From positions 558,001 through 622,000 of the forward strand of contig OZ241390.1 in assembly GCA_965200835.1 (NCBI GenBank): 64,000 nucleotides of DNA, in the 5' to 3' direction. The notes under the pieces were generated by a model, which did no database searches, was not told where the DNA came from, and saw only the letters and a list, made by a program, of their open reading frames with translations. Within the stretch, counting starts at the first letter, position 1. Each line of letters starts with the position of its first letter. Below, in pieces: positions 7,537 to 16,020 of the stretch. The stretch comes from JAPPFW01 sp965200835 (GTDB lineage: Bacteria; Actinomycetota; Acidimicrobiia; Spongiisociales; Spongiisociaceae). The translations under genes were made by a program, and so were the position numbers.

Positions 7537-10500
7537 TTATTCTTCCACAATGTTATAGAAGTCCTTCAAGTCAGATACGGTATCCCACAATTCATAAACA
7601 GTAACAAGCAAGGCGATTACTTTCCCTGCCCTCCCTACAACCGGTACTGCCTGCAAAATACCAGAGAGGGGTGCAAGACTATCAAACCACGGATTCACGG
7701 ACTCGATTAAACCCCTATATGTCGTAAGCTGCCCACAGTATACCTCAATTTGGTCAATCAAACTGCCCCTGTTGCGAGCAGGAAAGATCGCATTATATCC
7801 TAATCGTCCTGGTAGCTTACCCATTAACGCTTGAATGGTATTATGCTTTTCCTGATCGCTAAATCGGTCCCAATCTCGCTCAAAACAACCCTTTAGGTTA
7901 GCCTCTACATCGTCATAGAGCTGGTCATAAACTGTTTTGCCTGCCCTTACATATTCGTCGTCTTCCGTATCTGTGCCAGTGTCTTCACCTGAGGAGTTGT
8001 CAGGCCAGCACTTGATAGACCCATCCCTACCGAGTGCACACGAATAACCAGCCCCTGAAACTATCTGAACATACTCACCAGCTGGCGCGGAGGTTTGACC
8101 CCATGAATAGTCACCCCAGCAGCTTATAGACGCATCCGCATCAATAGCACACGAGAACTCGCCACCTGCAGCTACCTGCACATATTCACCTATCCGCCAG
8201 TCAACCTGACCAGCCGAGTTATTACCCCAACAGGTGACATCCCCATCCACACCGACAGCACACGAATGTCGGCTGCCCGCAGTAATCGTAACAAATTCAC
8301 CGTCTGGCGCGTCGGTCTGACCGAACTCATTTTCACCCCAGCAACTAATCGAACCACTTACACCGATAGCACACGAATGAGCAGCGCCAGCAGCGATTGC
8401 AGTGAATTCACCTGCCGGTGCATCAGTCTGACCAACGTTAATTTGGGTCCAGCCGTCAATGTCCCCTCGGTAGTAGTCACGCGCACCCCAGCAACTAATC
8501 GAACCACTTACACCGATAGCACATGAATGATAAGTACCTACAGCAGTAGCTGTGTACTCACCTGCTGGTGCATCAGTCTGATCGAACTCATTACCACCCC
8601 AACAGCTGACAGACCCATCCAAGAGGAAAGCACATGAGTGCCCTGCTTTTGTAGCTACCCACATCTTAATATTTTCGCCCGTAGGAGCGTCGGCATGGCC
8701 AGGTGCTGAAGCTTGAGTGTTGCCGCCCCAGCACCTGATAGACCCATCCTTACCAATCGCACACGAACCACCAGCGACTGAAGCTATCTGAGCATATTCA
8801 CCGGCTGGCGGCGGAGGTTCGATCCCATGAATAGTCACCCCAGCAGCTTATAGACCCATCCGCATCAATAGCACACGAGAACTCGTCACCGGCAGATACC
8901 TGCACATATTCACCTATCCTCCACACATTACCCTCACCAGTACCCCAACAGGTGATATCCCCATCCACACTGACAGCACATGAATGCTCATCCCCAGCAG
9001 CTACCGAAACATACTCACCCGCTGGTGCGGCCGTCCGGCCGGAGTCGTCATAACCCCAACAGCTTATAGAACGATCCATATCGATCGCACAGGAGTGATA
9101 CAGACCTGCTGCTATCTGGCTGTATTCACCTGCCGGTGCCTCGGTCTGACCACCGCTATTATCACCCCAGCAGCCAATTGATCTATCCACACGAATAGCA
9201 CACGAATGTTGAACGCCAGCAGCGATTGCCGTGTACTTACCTGCTTGCGCGGCGGCCTGACCCATGTTGACTCTGTTTGCATCAGTGTTGCGCGCTCCCC
9301 AGCAGTGGACAGACCCTTCCATATCGATCGCACACGAATGATAACCACCTACAGCAATAGAGGTGTACTCACCCGCTGGTGCGTCAGTCTGTCCGTGTTC
9401 GTTATCACCCCAACAACTGATGGACCCATCCTGAAAAAGGACACACGTAGAACGGCCTACAGCCACCTGGATCGGGATGTATTCGGCGGCTGGTGAGTCC
9501 TCTGGACCCAGTACCGACGTTTGGCCCCACTCGTTGTCTCCCCAACAGGCGATCGACTCGTCGACGTCTATGGCACATGAGTGCCAATGACTTGCAGATA
9601 TCCCCATGTACTCTCCTGCCGGAGGGTCGGTCTGACCAGCCAAGTTGTTGCCCCAACAACTGATAGTCTGATCTATGGAAATGGCACATGAGTATAAGTC
9701 GCCTGCAGCTATCCCAATGTATTTACCTGCCGGAGCGTCGGTCTGGCCAACGTCGTTGCTGCCCCAACAACTGACAGACCCATAAACACTCAGCGCACAC
9801 GAATGGTTACTACCAGCAGCTAGCTGAACATAGGTACCTGCCGGTGCGTCGGTTTGACCAGATCCGTTATGACCCCAACACGTAATAGACCCGCCGGTAC
9901 TAAGTGCACACGAGTATCTGAACCCGGCAGCCACCTGATCATGCCTACCCATTGGTATATCATCAGCCAGACCATAATTGGAGTCACCCCAACAGGTGAT
10001 GGACCCACCTGTGCTCAGAGCACACGCATGATCATAGCCTGCTGCCACATAGCTATATCTACCACCAAGAGCCTGTGCCTTGCTATATTGGTCATCACCC
10101 CAACAGGTGATCGTCTCATCTGCACTGAGGGCACAAGAAAAACTGCCGCCAGCAGCCACCTGCACGAATTCGCCTTCCGGCCTGACCGTTTGACTAGACC
10201 AGTTGTTACCCCAATAGGTGATAACCCCATCGGCTCCGATGGCACACGAATGGTTACTTCCGGCAGCGACCCGACGGTTGTCGACAGGCAGAATCGGAGA
10301 AGTATCAGGTGGTGACACAGGATCAAGACGAAGTGCCCGGGCCAAAAAGGTAGCCATCTGAGCTCGAGTCACATCCTGAGTGGGACAGAAACGAGGCGGA
10401 TCAGCGGCACATCCCGCAGTAACACCAGACGCAGCCAGCCTATTGATGTTATCCGCGTGTCTCGCGCTTTGGGCAACATCAATGAATCCCACAGGTTCGT

Positions 10501-10998
10501 CTGCTTCCTTGAGCTCGAACGCCCGAGAAAGGAAGGTGGCCATCTGACCGCGCGTAACCGCATTATCAGGACAGAACCGCAACGGCTCCGTCCCGCAGCC
10601 CGAAGTGACACCCAACTCCGCCAGACGCATCACATAAGATCCCCACCAGTCACCATCACCCACATCCGCAAACGAACTAGACACCCCAGACGGCTCTAAC
10701 CCCAACCCACGGATAACCCACACTGCCATCGTCGAACGCAGAATCGGCTCCCCCGGAAAAACCTGCCCTCCCCACACTCAGTACCCTCAACAATCCCCGC
10801 ACCCGCCAAAGCATAAACTCACGGCGCCAACGTACCCTGACCCACATCCCCAAACACAACCTGAGCCTCCCCATCAGACTCAGCAACCAGCGGACCCGGC
10901 GGCAACAAACCAACAACCAAAACACCCACCAAAACGACCACCCACAGCCGCCGGGAAACTACAACATCAGGGGGGGGGAGGAGGGAGTGCGCATCCAA
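7537..10998 (-). pseudogene. Decayed secreted SLH / RCC1-repeat protein gene
   Basis: One long gene is broken by three lesions. The order is: signal-peptide-like helix (RRLWVVVLVGVLVVGLLPPG), SLH domain 1 interrupted by TGA at 10821-10819 and by a one-base loss near 10760, SLH domains 2 and 3 (RFCPDNAVTRGQMATFLSRA; RFCPTQDVTRAQMATFLARA), about 20 RCC1-type repeats of some 37 residues (CAIxxDGSISCWG...GQTDAPAGEY), a one-base insertion near 8815 that shifts frame between repeats 13 and 14, and a 140-residue unique C-terminal domain. A paralogous repeat at 8060-8110 shows the unshifted sequence for the 8815 lesion. The start is uncertain: TTG 10998 is in frame but follows no clear ribosome binding site, and a C9 tract (10970-10978) lies just upstream of the signal helix. 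SLH plus RCC1 repeats suggest a cell-surface beta-propeller protein. Base composition is visibly richer in A+T than the flanks. Confidence 0.75.
7985..10275 (-). repeat. Array of about 20 RCC1-type repeats, period about 111 bp
   Basis: Each unit encodes roughly 37 residues built on the pattern HSCAI-xxDGSISCWGxNxxGQTDAPAGEYxxIAAG. I count 13 units between 10275 and 8810 and seven between 8838 and 7985. A block around 8940-8810 and one around 8230-8010 are close copies (WRIGEYVQV...CAIDAD...CWGDYSW), pointing to duplication within the array. Such repeats form seven-bladed propellers in RCC1 proteins; 20 units would make about three propellers. Confidence 0.85.
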
Positions 10999-11115
10999 GA
11001 TCCTAACTCTGGCCAGCCACACCACCATATCCGAGCGGCACAACAGCCACAAAACCTCCCACCAACCTCAGCGGCCGCCAGCGGGTCACCGCTCCTGAGG
11101 CCAGCTAAGGGACGC

Positions 11116-11151
11116 GTTTCGGGGCCGGGGCGTGGTCCCCGGCCCCGAAAC
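11116..11151 (-). terminator. Terminator-like hairpin downstream of the aquaporin gene
   Basis: A perfect 15-bp stem (11116-11130 with 11137-11151; GTTTCGGGGCCGGGG and its complement) encloses a 6-base loop. It begins 29 bp after the aquaporin stop on the minus strand. There is no T run, as is common for terminators in high-GC actinobacteria. The sequence between this hairpin and 10998 holds no recognisable gene. Confidence 0.65.
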
Positions 11152-11179
11152 AGTGAGGCTTTGGTAACTGCGGCGAGTT

Positions 11180-11848
11180 CTACTCGGCTACTTCAGCTAC
11201 CTCGGATTCCTCGTTGAAGAACTTGTCGATGTACACGCCTACCACCGCGCCGACCAGCGGACCGAGGATGTAGGCCCACACGTCGGTGAAGTCGACAGCC
11301 ACGATAGCCGGGCCGAGGGACCGGGCCGGATTGACCGAGGCACCAGTCAGGGGTACTGCAGCCAGATGGATGACCACCAAAGCCAGACCGATGGCGATGG
11401 CCGGGTTCACGTTGGCAGCCGCGCCGGAAGTGGTTCTGATGATCACGATCACGAAGATCGCCGTCAGGATGGCCTCCAGGATGAACACCTCACCGGGCGC
11501 CACACCGGCCCCGCCAGCCGTGATGGTGCCCTCCACACCTCCGACCCCGGCCACTGCGGCCACCAGACCAGAAGCGAGCAGAGCGCCGGCCACCTGTGCC
11601 ACCACGTAGCCCACCAGATCCGCCCCCGAGGTCTGGCCTCGGAGCATCATGACCAGGGTGACGGCCGGGTTCAGGTGGGCTCCTGACACGGATCCGAACA
11701 TGTAGATGGCTGCCATGAGGGCGAAGCCGAACCCGAACGCAATGGCAACTATGTTCCCCCCGGAACTCAGAATCGCCATCGAGCCAACCCCGACGAGTAC
11801 GAACGTTCCGAGTAGTTCAGCCAGGTACTTGTTTAGCGAGCCAGACAA
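11180..11848 (-). CDS. Aquaporin / MIP-family channel
   Basis: A 222-residue six-helix membrane protein with the two NPA boxes of the major intrinsic protein family, SGAHLNPAVT (about residue 60) and GASVNPARSLGPA (about residue 180). A further NVNPA occurs just before helix five. The profile is closer to AqpZ-type water channels than to GlpF, but selectivity cannot be read with certainty. The TTG start at 11848 is chosen because GGAGGAGG lies just upstream and it gives MSGSLNKYLAELLGTF, the usual N-terminus. The open frame continues further upstream but runs into the selenoprotein gene. Confidence 0.92.
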   Translation of the reverse strand: MSGSLNKYLAELLGTFVLVGVGSMAILSSGGNIVAIAFGFGFALMAAIYMFGSVSGAHLNPAVTLVMMLRGQTSGADLVGYVVAQVAGALLASGLVAAVAGVGGVEGTITAGGAGVAPGEVFILEAILTAIFVIVIIRTTSGAAANVNPAIAIGLALVVIHLAAVPLTGASVNPARSLGPAIVAVDFTDVWAYILGPLVGAVVGVYIDKFFNEESEVAEVAE

Positions 11849-11936
11849 CGGAGCCTCCTCCAATTTTCGCGGGTCTCTGTTCTCCAATATAGACCCGCCG
11901 GCGGTTGGACAAGTTTCACGGTCTGCCGAAACACCC

Positions 11937-13100
11937 CTACGGGGTCCAGGGCGGGCCGCAGCCCAGGCAGTTCCACACTCCACCGTCCACGAGATCACCA
12001 TGCCGGTCGAACACCACGTAGCGGGAGTTGTTGGAGAACTCCCCGAACTCCGGGTGTCGGCCCACCGGCGGCCAGAGGTTCCACAACGTGAACGTGTACT
12101 CACGATCCCACACGGTGGTCGCTCCACCACTCGCGCCGACACCGAGGGCTTCGAGACCACTCTTGACCCGATCCAAACCGGCTTGGCTGCCGACCACGAT
12201 CACCTTCACCTGATCCGAATATTGCCGAGCGAACTGCTCGACCTCCGGCGCGATGGCCGTGCAGGCCGGTCACCAGGGCGCGAAGAACCACAGGAGAAGG
12301 TCCTGGTCGCCGCCCAGATATGAACGCAGATCCCGATCCCGTCCTTCCGCGATGTCGAAGACCGTCACCGCCGGAACATCACCGGCGTCCACCTCCGAGG
12401 GCTCTGGATCTTTCGCCACTGGTCGAGGAGGAACGTGGCTGGTCTCCACGGCTGCTGCTCGATGCTCGAGGGCCCGTACCAGGAAGGTGGCCATCTGGGC
12501 GCGGGTGACCGGCTCATCAGGGCAGAACAGACGCGGTTCAGCGCGGCATCCCTGGGTAATCCCCGAGGCCGCCAGAGCCTCGATCCTGGTCTCGAAAACG
12601 CTACCGGCCACATCGGCGAAGCCACCATCGACTGGGTCGTCAGGCTCTTCGAGCTCGAACGCCCGCGTCAGGAACGCCGCCATCTGCCCCCGACTCACGG
12701 GATCATCCGGGCAATAGCGCAGCGGCCCCAATGCGCAACCACTGGTCACCCCGATCTCCCGGAGACGCTGGGTGTAGGGCGCCCACCAATACCCGGAGTC
12801 GACATCGGCGAAGCCGTTGGGCTCGCTCGACGGTTCCTCGCCGAGGGCCCGAATCATCCAGACCGCCATCGTCCAGCGCTCGATCGAATCGTCCGGGCAG
12901 AACCGTTCCTCGGCACACTCGGTCCCCTCCAACCATCCTTGGGCGGCCAGCGCCGCGATGTTCGGCGTATGTACACCCTCGGGAGTGACATCGTCGAACG
13001 GCGTGCCATTGCTAGGGGGCTGTGCTCCTGCCGAGGCCATCAGGACTGAGAGCGCTACTAGCCAAGCTAGGGCGAGCAGAGGGAGTCGGTTCCGCAACAC
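11937..13100 (-). CDS. Secreted SLH-domain thioredoxin-like protein, predicted selenoprotein (Sec277, UxxC)
   Basis: Read through one UGA (12272-12270), this gene encodes 387 residues. It has a signal peptide (LALAWLVALSVLMASAGAQ), three SLH domains (about residues 33-95, 96-155, 160-222; each with Cys pairs such as GCALGPLRYCPDD and the helix VTRAQMATFLVRAL), a linker, then a thioredoxin-like domain (about 245-387). The redox site reads LLLWFFAPW-[UGA]-PACTAIAPEVEQF: UGA replaces the first Cys of W-C-P-A-C and the frame continues in a proper fold (VKVIVVGSQ... YVVFDRHGDLVD) to TAG 11937. The C-terminus carries a further C-L-G-C (residues 378-381). The UGA is followed by a SECIS-like hairpin. 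SLH should tether it to the cell envelope, so a surface oxidoreductase is inferred. The substrate is unknown. Confidence 0.85.
12234..12272 (-). promoter_or_regulatory. Candidate bacterial SECIS hairpin after Sec UGA of the SLH-thioredoxin
   Basis: Counting U of the UGA (12272) as 1, bases 9-12 pair with 36-39, 14-18 pair with 30-34 (one G-U), base 19 (A) is bulged, and 20-21 pair with 28-29. This leaves a 6-base loop GCGCCG starting at position 22. A bulged base below a short upper stem, and a loop whose first base is G about 18 nt after the UGA, closely resemble the E. coli fdhF element layout. Folded by eye; a weaker alternative stem pairs bases 6-9 with 15-18. Confidence 0.6.
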
Positions 13101-13225
13101 TGGCTCAGGTCACGCCAATTGACGAATCGAGAGGCGACACTCGAAGGACGCGTGGTTGGGGGGTTCGTGACCGGCCATCCACTCACCTCCCTTCTTACCG
13201 CGCCCGTAGTATCAGTGAGGGGAGC

Positions 13226-13642
13226 GTGGAGTCGAGAAGAACCGGGGGTCGCTTGCGAGGAGCAATCGGTTGGGCAGCGGTGGCGTTGGGTGCGGTAGCC
13301 GGCCTTCTATTGATGGTGGTGGCCGGTTTCCTGGGCAGCACCCTGCTCTGGCTGGGGTCCAGAACGGGATGGGAAAGCACTGAAACCGCCAACTGGACAG
13401 TTCTCTCGGTGGCACTCCTGGCCGGAGAGCTGACCGCCGGATACGTAGCCGGCCGGCTCGGCAAACCGGCGGCCTCCCGATTCAACGGCAGCCTGGCTTC
13501 ACTCGGACTCTTCACGGTGTTCGCATCCCTCAGCCTGGCTTCCGGCAGCCCGGCCGGAACCCTGACTCTGGTGATCTTCGCAGCGGTCGCCGCCGCCCTC
13601 GGATCGTGGGGAGGGGTATTGGGCGCACGGTCCACCCGGTGA
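13226..13642 (+). CDS. Four-helix membrane protein of unknown function
   Basis: A 138-residue protein with about four hydrophobic helices (AAVALGAVAGLLLMVVAGFL; WTVLSVALLAGELTAGYVAG; LASLGLFTVFASLSL; TLTLVIFAAVAAALG). It resembles the small YrzE/TIGR04086-like membrane proteins in layout, but I do not recognise it firmly. The GTG start at 13226 follows GAGGGGAGC. The longer frame upstream overlaps the start of the divergent selenoprotein gene and is not protein-like. It is divergent from the SLH-selenoprotein with about 125 bp between starts. Confidence 0.7.
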   Translation: MESRRTGGRLRGAIGWAAVALGAVAGLLLMVVAGFLGSTLLWLGSRTGWESTETANWTVLSVALLAGELTAGYVAGRLGKPAASRFNGSLASLGLFTVFASLSLASGSPAGTLTLVIFAAVAAALGSWGGVLGARSTR

Positions 13643-13686
13643 TCAACCTCGGGGGCGGAGGGCGCTATCCATAAAGGCTCGGGCAG

Positions 13687-14068
13687 GGGCGAGTTCGCCG
13701 GTAAGCCGGATTCTGTACCCTCATCGGGCGACGGCCATCCATCTGGGGCCTGCGTTACCGTCAGACCTCGGTGCGGTCCACCCGAGGCTTGGTCGGCGGA
13801 CCACCGGCGCCTCTGCTCGACCTTGCTCCGGAAGGGGTTTACCAGCCATCCCGGTTCCCCAGGATGCTGGTGGTCTCTTACACCACCGTTTCACCCTTGC
13901 CTGTGCCGCAGGTCGGATGGCAAGCACCCTCCCCGGCCATCGGCGGTCTGTTCTCTGTGGCACTTTCCGTCGGGTCACCCCGCCTGGGCGTTACCCAGCT
14001 TCCTGTCCTGTGGAGTCCGGACTTTCCTCGATTGCCGCAACAACCGCGACCGTCTGGCGAACTCGCCC
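13687..14068 (-). ncRNA. rnpB: RNase P RNA (class A)
   Basis: The minus strand contains the universally conserved core GAGGAAAGTCCGGACTCC at about 14034-14017, followed by ACAGGACAGGAAGCTGGGTA, and near the 3' end ACAGAATCCGGCTTACCGG, which forms the P4 partner region and the CCA-binding neighbourhood. The first 13 bases (GGGCGAGTTCGCC, 14068-14056) are exactly complementary to the last 13 (13699-13687), fixing both ends as helix P1. The length of about 382 nt is typical. RNase P removes 5' leaders from tRNA and tmRNA precursors. Confidence 0.96.
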
Positions 14069-14074
14069 ACTCGC

Positions 14075-14080
14075 AGGCTA
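14075..14080 (-). promoter_or_regulatory. Probable -10 element of rnpB
   Basis: TAGCCT on the minus strand fits TANNNT and lies seven bases before the first base of the P1 helix, which would be the transcription start. No good -35 hexamer is visible at 16-18 bp. Confidence 0.4.
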
Positions 14081-14147
14081 GCGGTCCTTGGTGGATGAGC
14101 TACCCGATTGCCCGGGATCCGGATGATGGGATAGCCTGGCAGCAGGT

Positions 14148-14828
14148 ATGTGCGGCCGGTATGTGATCAACGACGACATCGGACTTCTGGCCGGTCACTT
14201 CGGGGTGGATCGGGTGGTGACCGATCCACTGCTTCCCAGCTACAACGTGGCTCCCACCGACGAGGTGTACGCCGTCGCCGAGCACAAGGGAGAGCGGCTC
14301 CTGGGAGTGATGCGCTGGGGACTGATTCCCCACTGGGCGCGGAATCGGAAGGGGCCGCTCAACATAAACGCCCGGGCCGAGACGGCCGCTACCAGACCCG
14401 CCTTCCGTGACTCCCTGAGACGGAAGCGTTGCCTCCTGCCCGCCTCCGGGTTCTTCGAGTGGACTCCGAAGGAGGCCGGACGCCGGCCCCATTACGTGAC
14501 CCTCACCCACGGTGAGCCGATGGCTATGGCCGGCCTGTGGTCATCGTGGAAGGACCCCGAGACGGGAAAGTGGTCCCGGAGCTGCGCGATCCTCACCACC
14601 AGGGCCAACGAGGTGCTGGCCGGTATACATGAACGGATGCCGGTGATCCTCCCCCGACCGCACTGGGAGGCCTGGCTCGACCGGGATGTCCGGACACCGG
14701 AAGCCGTCACACCGATGCTGGCGCCGTTGCCCTCCACTTCCATCCGCCGCCACCCGGTTGCCACGCTGGTCAACAGTGTGAGAAACAACCGCCCCGAGAA
14801 CATCGTTCCGCTCCCCGACCTTCCGTGA
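14148..14828 (+). CDS. SOS response-associated peptidase (HMCES/YedK family)
   Basis: This 226-residue protein starts MCGRY, placing the catalytic Cys at position 2, where the SRAP domain forms a covalent thiazolidine link with abasic sites in single-stranded DNA. Other family motifs are present: YNVAPTDEVYAV, RWGLIPHWA, NARAETAATRPAFRDSL, RCLLPASGFFEW and the catalytic His in ERMPVILP-like context near residue 160. The start at 14148 is fixed by the need for Cys2. It is divergent from rnpB. Confidence 0.95.
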   Translation: MCGRYVINDDIGLLAGHFGVDRVVTDPLLPSYNVAPTDEVYAVAEHKGERLLGVMRWGLIPHWARNRKGPLNINARAETAATRPAFRDSLRRKRCLLPASGFFEWTPKEAGRRPHYVTLTHGEPMAMAGLWSSWKDPETGKWSRSCAILTTRANEVLAGIHERMPVILPRPHWEAWLDRDVRTPEAVTPMLAPLPSTSIRRHPVATLVNSVRNNRPENIVPLPDLP

Positions 14829-14899
14829 AGCCGCCGGGCGCCCCGGTCCCGGGCAAACCGGTCAGCCATGTGCCGCGCCCCCGCTAGCCTGGGGACCGA

Positions 14900-15505
14900 A
14901 TGGCAAGGATCCTGCTGGTTCGCCACGCGCCCACCCACGAGACAGGTACTCACCTCACCGGACGGCTCCCGGGCGTGTCGCTCGGGCGGGCCGGTCGGGA
15001 GGCAGCCCGCTCCGCTGCCCGCCGGCTGGCCGACTTGGAATTAGCCGCCGTCTACAGTTCCCCCATCGAGCGAACCCTGGAAACCGCCCGGATCATCGCC
15101 CAACCGCACGGGATGTCCCCGATCCTGGAGCCGAGCGTGACCGAGATCGACTTCGGTTCCTGGACAGGCCGGACGCTCGCTTCGCTCAGAAGATTGGAAC
15201 TGTGGAAACAGGTCCAATCGGAGCCGTCGACCTTCCGGTTCCCGGGCGGGGAATCCTTCCCAGAAGCGAGGGACCGGGCCGTGGCCGCCGTGGAACGTGT
15301 CGCCCGGGAGGTCGCCACCGACGATGTCGCAGTGGTGGTCAGCCATAGCGACGTCATCAAGCTGATCGTTTCCCATTACCTGGGCCAGCCGCTCGACCTC
15401 TTCCAACGCCTCCGCATCGCTACCACGTCCATCTCCGACCTGCGGCTGGGAGGAGACGGAACACCGGTGGTGACGTCGGTGAACACTGTCGGGGTCGGCA
15501 AGTGA
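14900..15505 (+). CDS. Histidine phosphatase (phosphoglycerate mutase-like)
   Basis: The 201-residue product carries the N-terminal phosphohistidine motif LLVRHAPT (a variant of RHGxT), YSSPIERTLETARIIA, the acidic EIDFGSWTG segment and the second catalytic His in VVVSHSDVIKLIV. In actinobacteria this gene is commonly followed by DUF3090 and SCO1664 genes, as here, where its stop overlaps the next start by four bases. The physiological substrate of this subgroup is not established. Confidence 0.9.
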   Translation: MARILLVRHAPTHETGTHLTGRLPGVSLGRAGREAARSAARRLADLELAAVYSSPIERTLETARIIAQPHGMSPILEPSVTEIDFGSWTGRTLASLRRLELWKQVQSEPSTFRFPGGESFPEARDRAVAAVERVAREVATDDVAVVVSHSDVIKLIVSHYLGQPLDLFQRLRIATTSISDLRLGGDGTPVVTSVNTVGVGK

Positions 15506-16020
15506 GCGATCCGTCAGTGCAGGACTTTGGCCGGGTGGAGCGCTTCCTAGTGGGAGCCATCGGCGAACCGGGGAAACGCACCTTCTATCTGTTCATCCAG
15601 CGGGGCGGGCTACCCATCTGGTTCAAGTGCGAGAAGGGTCAGGCTGCCGCGCTCGGCGAGCAAGGACTCGAGCTGCTGTCCAAACTGGGCTGGACCGCCG
15701 ATGACGACGAGACAGCTCGGATGGTGGCCGACGCCGGGACGCTGCCGGCGCCCGCGGAGGTGGAGGATGTGCTGCTGGCGGTGCGATCGATCGCCCTGCG
15801 GGTGGACAGCCGCGAACGGATGACGCTGATGCTCGAAGGAGTGGGCAGGGAAGATCCGATCGTGTTCACGGTGACTTCGGACCAGCTGCGCGTCGCCGCC
15901 ATCCTCTCGCTGGAGGCGGTCCATTCCGGGCGCGCCCAGTGTCCCGACTGCCTCCTTCCGGAAGATCCGGAGGGACACTACTGCCCGTCCGGCAACGGCC
16001 ACCGGCCGGGCAGCGGGTGA
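15502..16020 (+). CDS. DUF3090 family protein
   Basis: This 172-residue protein starts at GTG 15502, overlapping the phosphatase stop. The family core is recognisable (RTFYLFIQRGGLPIWFKCEK at about residues 27-46). The C-terminus has a putative zinc site: CPDC, then HYC and NGH (about residues 152-169). Function is unknown. It sits between the phosphatase and SCO1664-family genes and overlaps the latter by GTGA, suggesting a tightly coupled operon. Confidence 0.9.
   Translation: MSDPSVQDFGRVERFLVGAIGEPGKRTFYLFIQRGGLPIWFKCEKGQAAALGEQGLELLSKLGWTADDDETARMVADAGTLPAPAEVEDVLLAVRSIALRVDSRERMTLMLEGVGREDPIVFTVTSDQLRVAAILSLEAVHSGRAQCPDCLLPEDPEGHYCPSGNGHRPGSG

Noticed and set aside
10819..10821. In-frame TGA in the first SLH domain of the RCC1 gene as a third selenocysteine codon
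   Set aside because: The position (after GQGTLAP, before VYALAGAG) corresponds to a Gly/Asn-type residue in other SLH domains, not Cys, and the same gene has two frameshifts. Simple decay explains it better.
12270..13100. A 276-residue SLH protein plus a separate 90-residue protein (11937-12209) as two normal genes
   Set aside because: The first would end at FFAPW just before PAC, and the second would lack the first strand and half of the redox motif. Only readthrough of the UGA gives a complete thioredoxin-like domain.
13721..14166. Long ORFs on both strands over 13721-14166
   Set aside because: This stretch is the RNase P RNA gene. The conserved GAGGAAAGTCCGGACTCC core and matching P1 ends explain the sequence; the ORFs are fortuitous.
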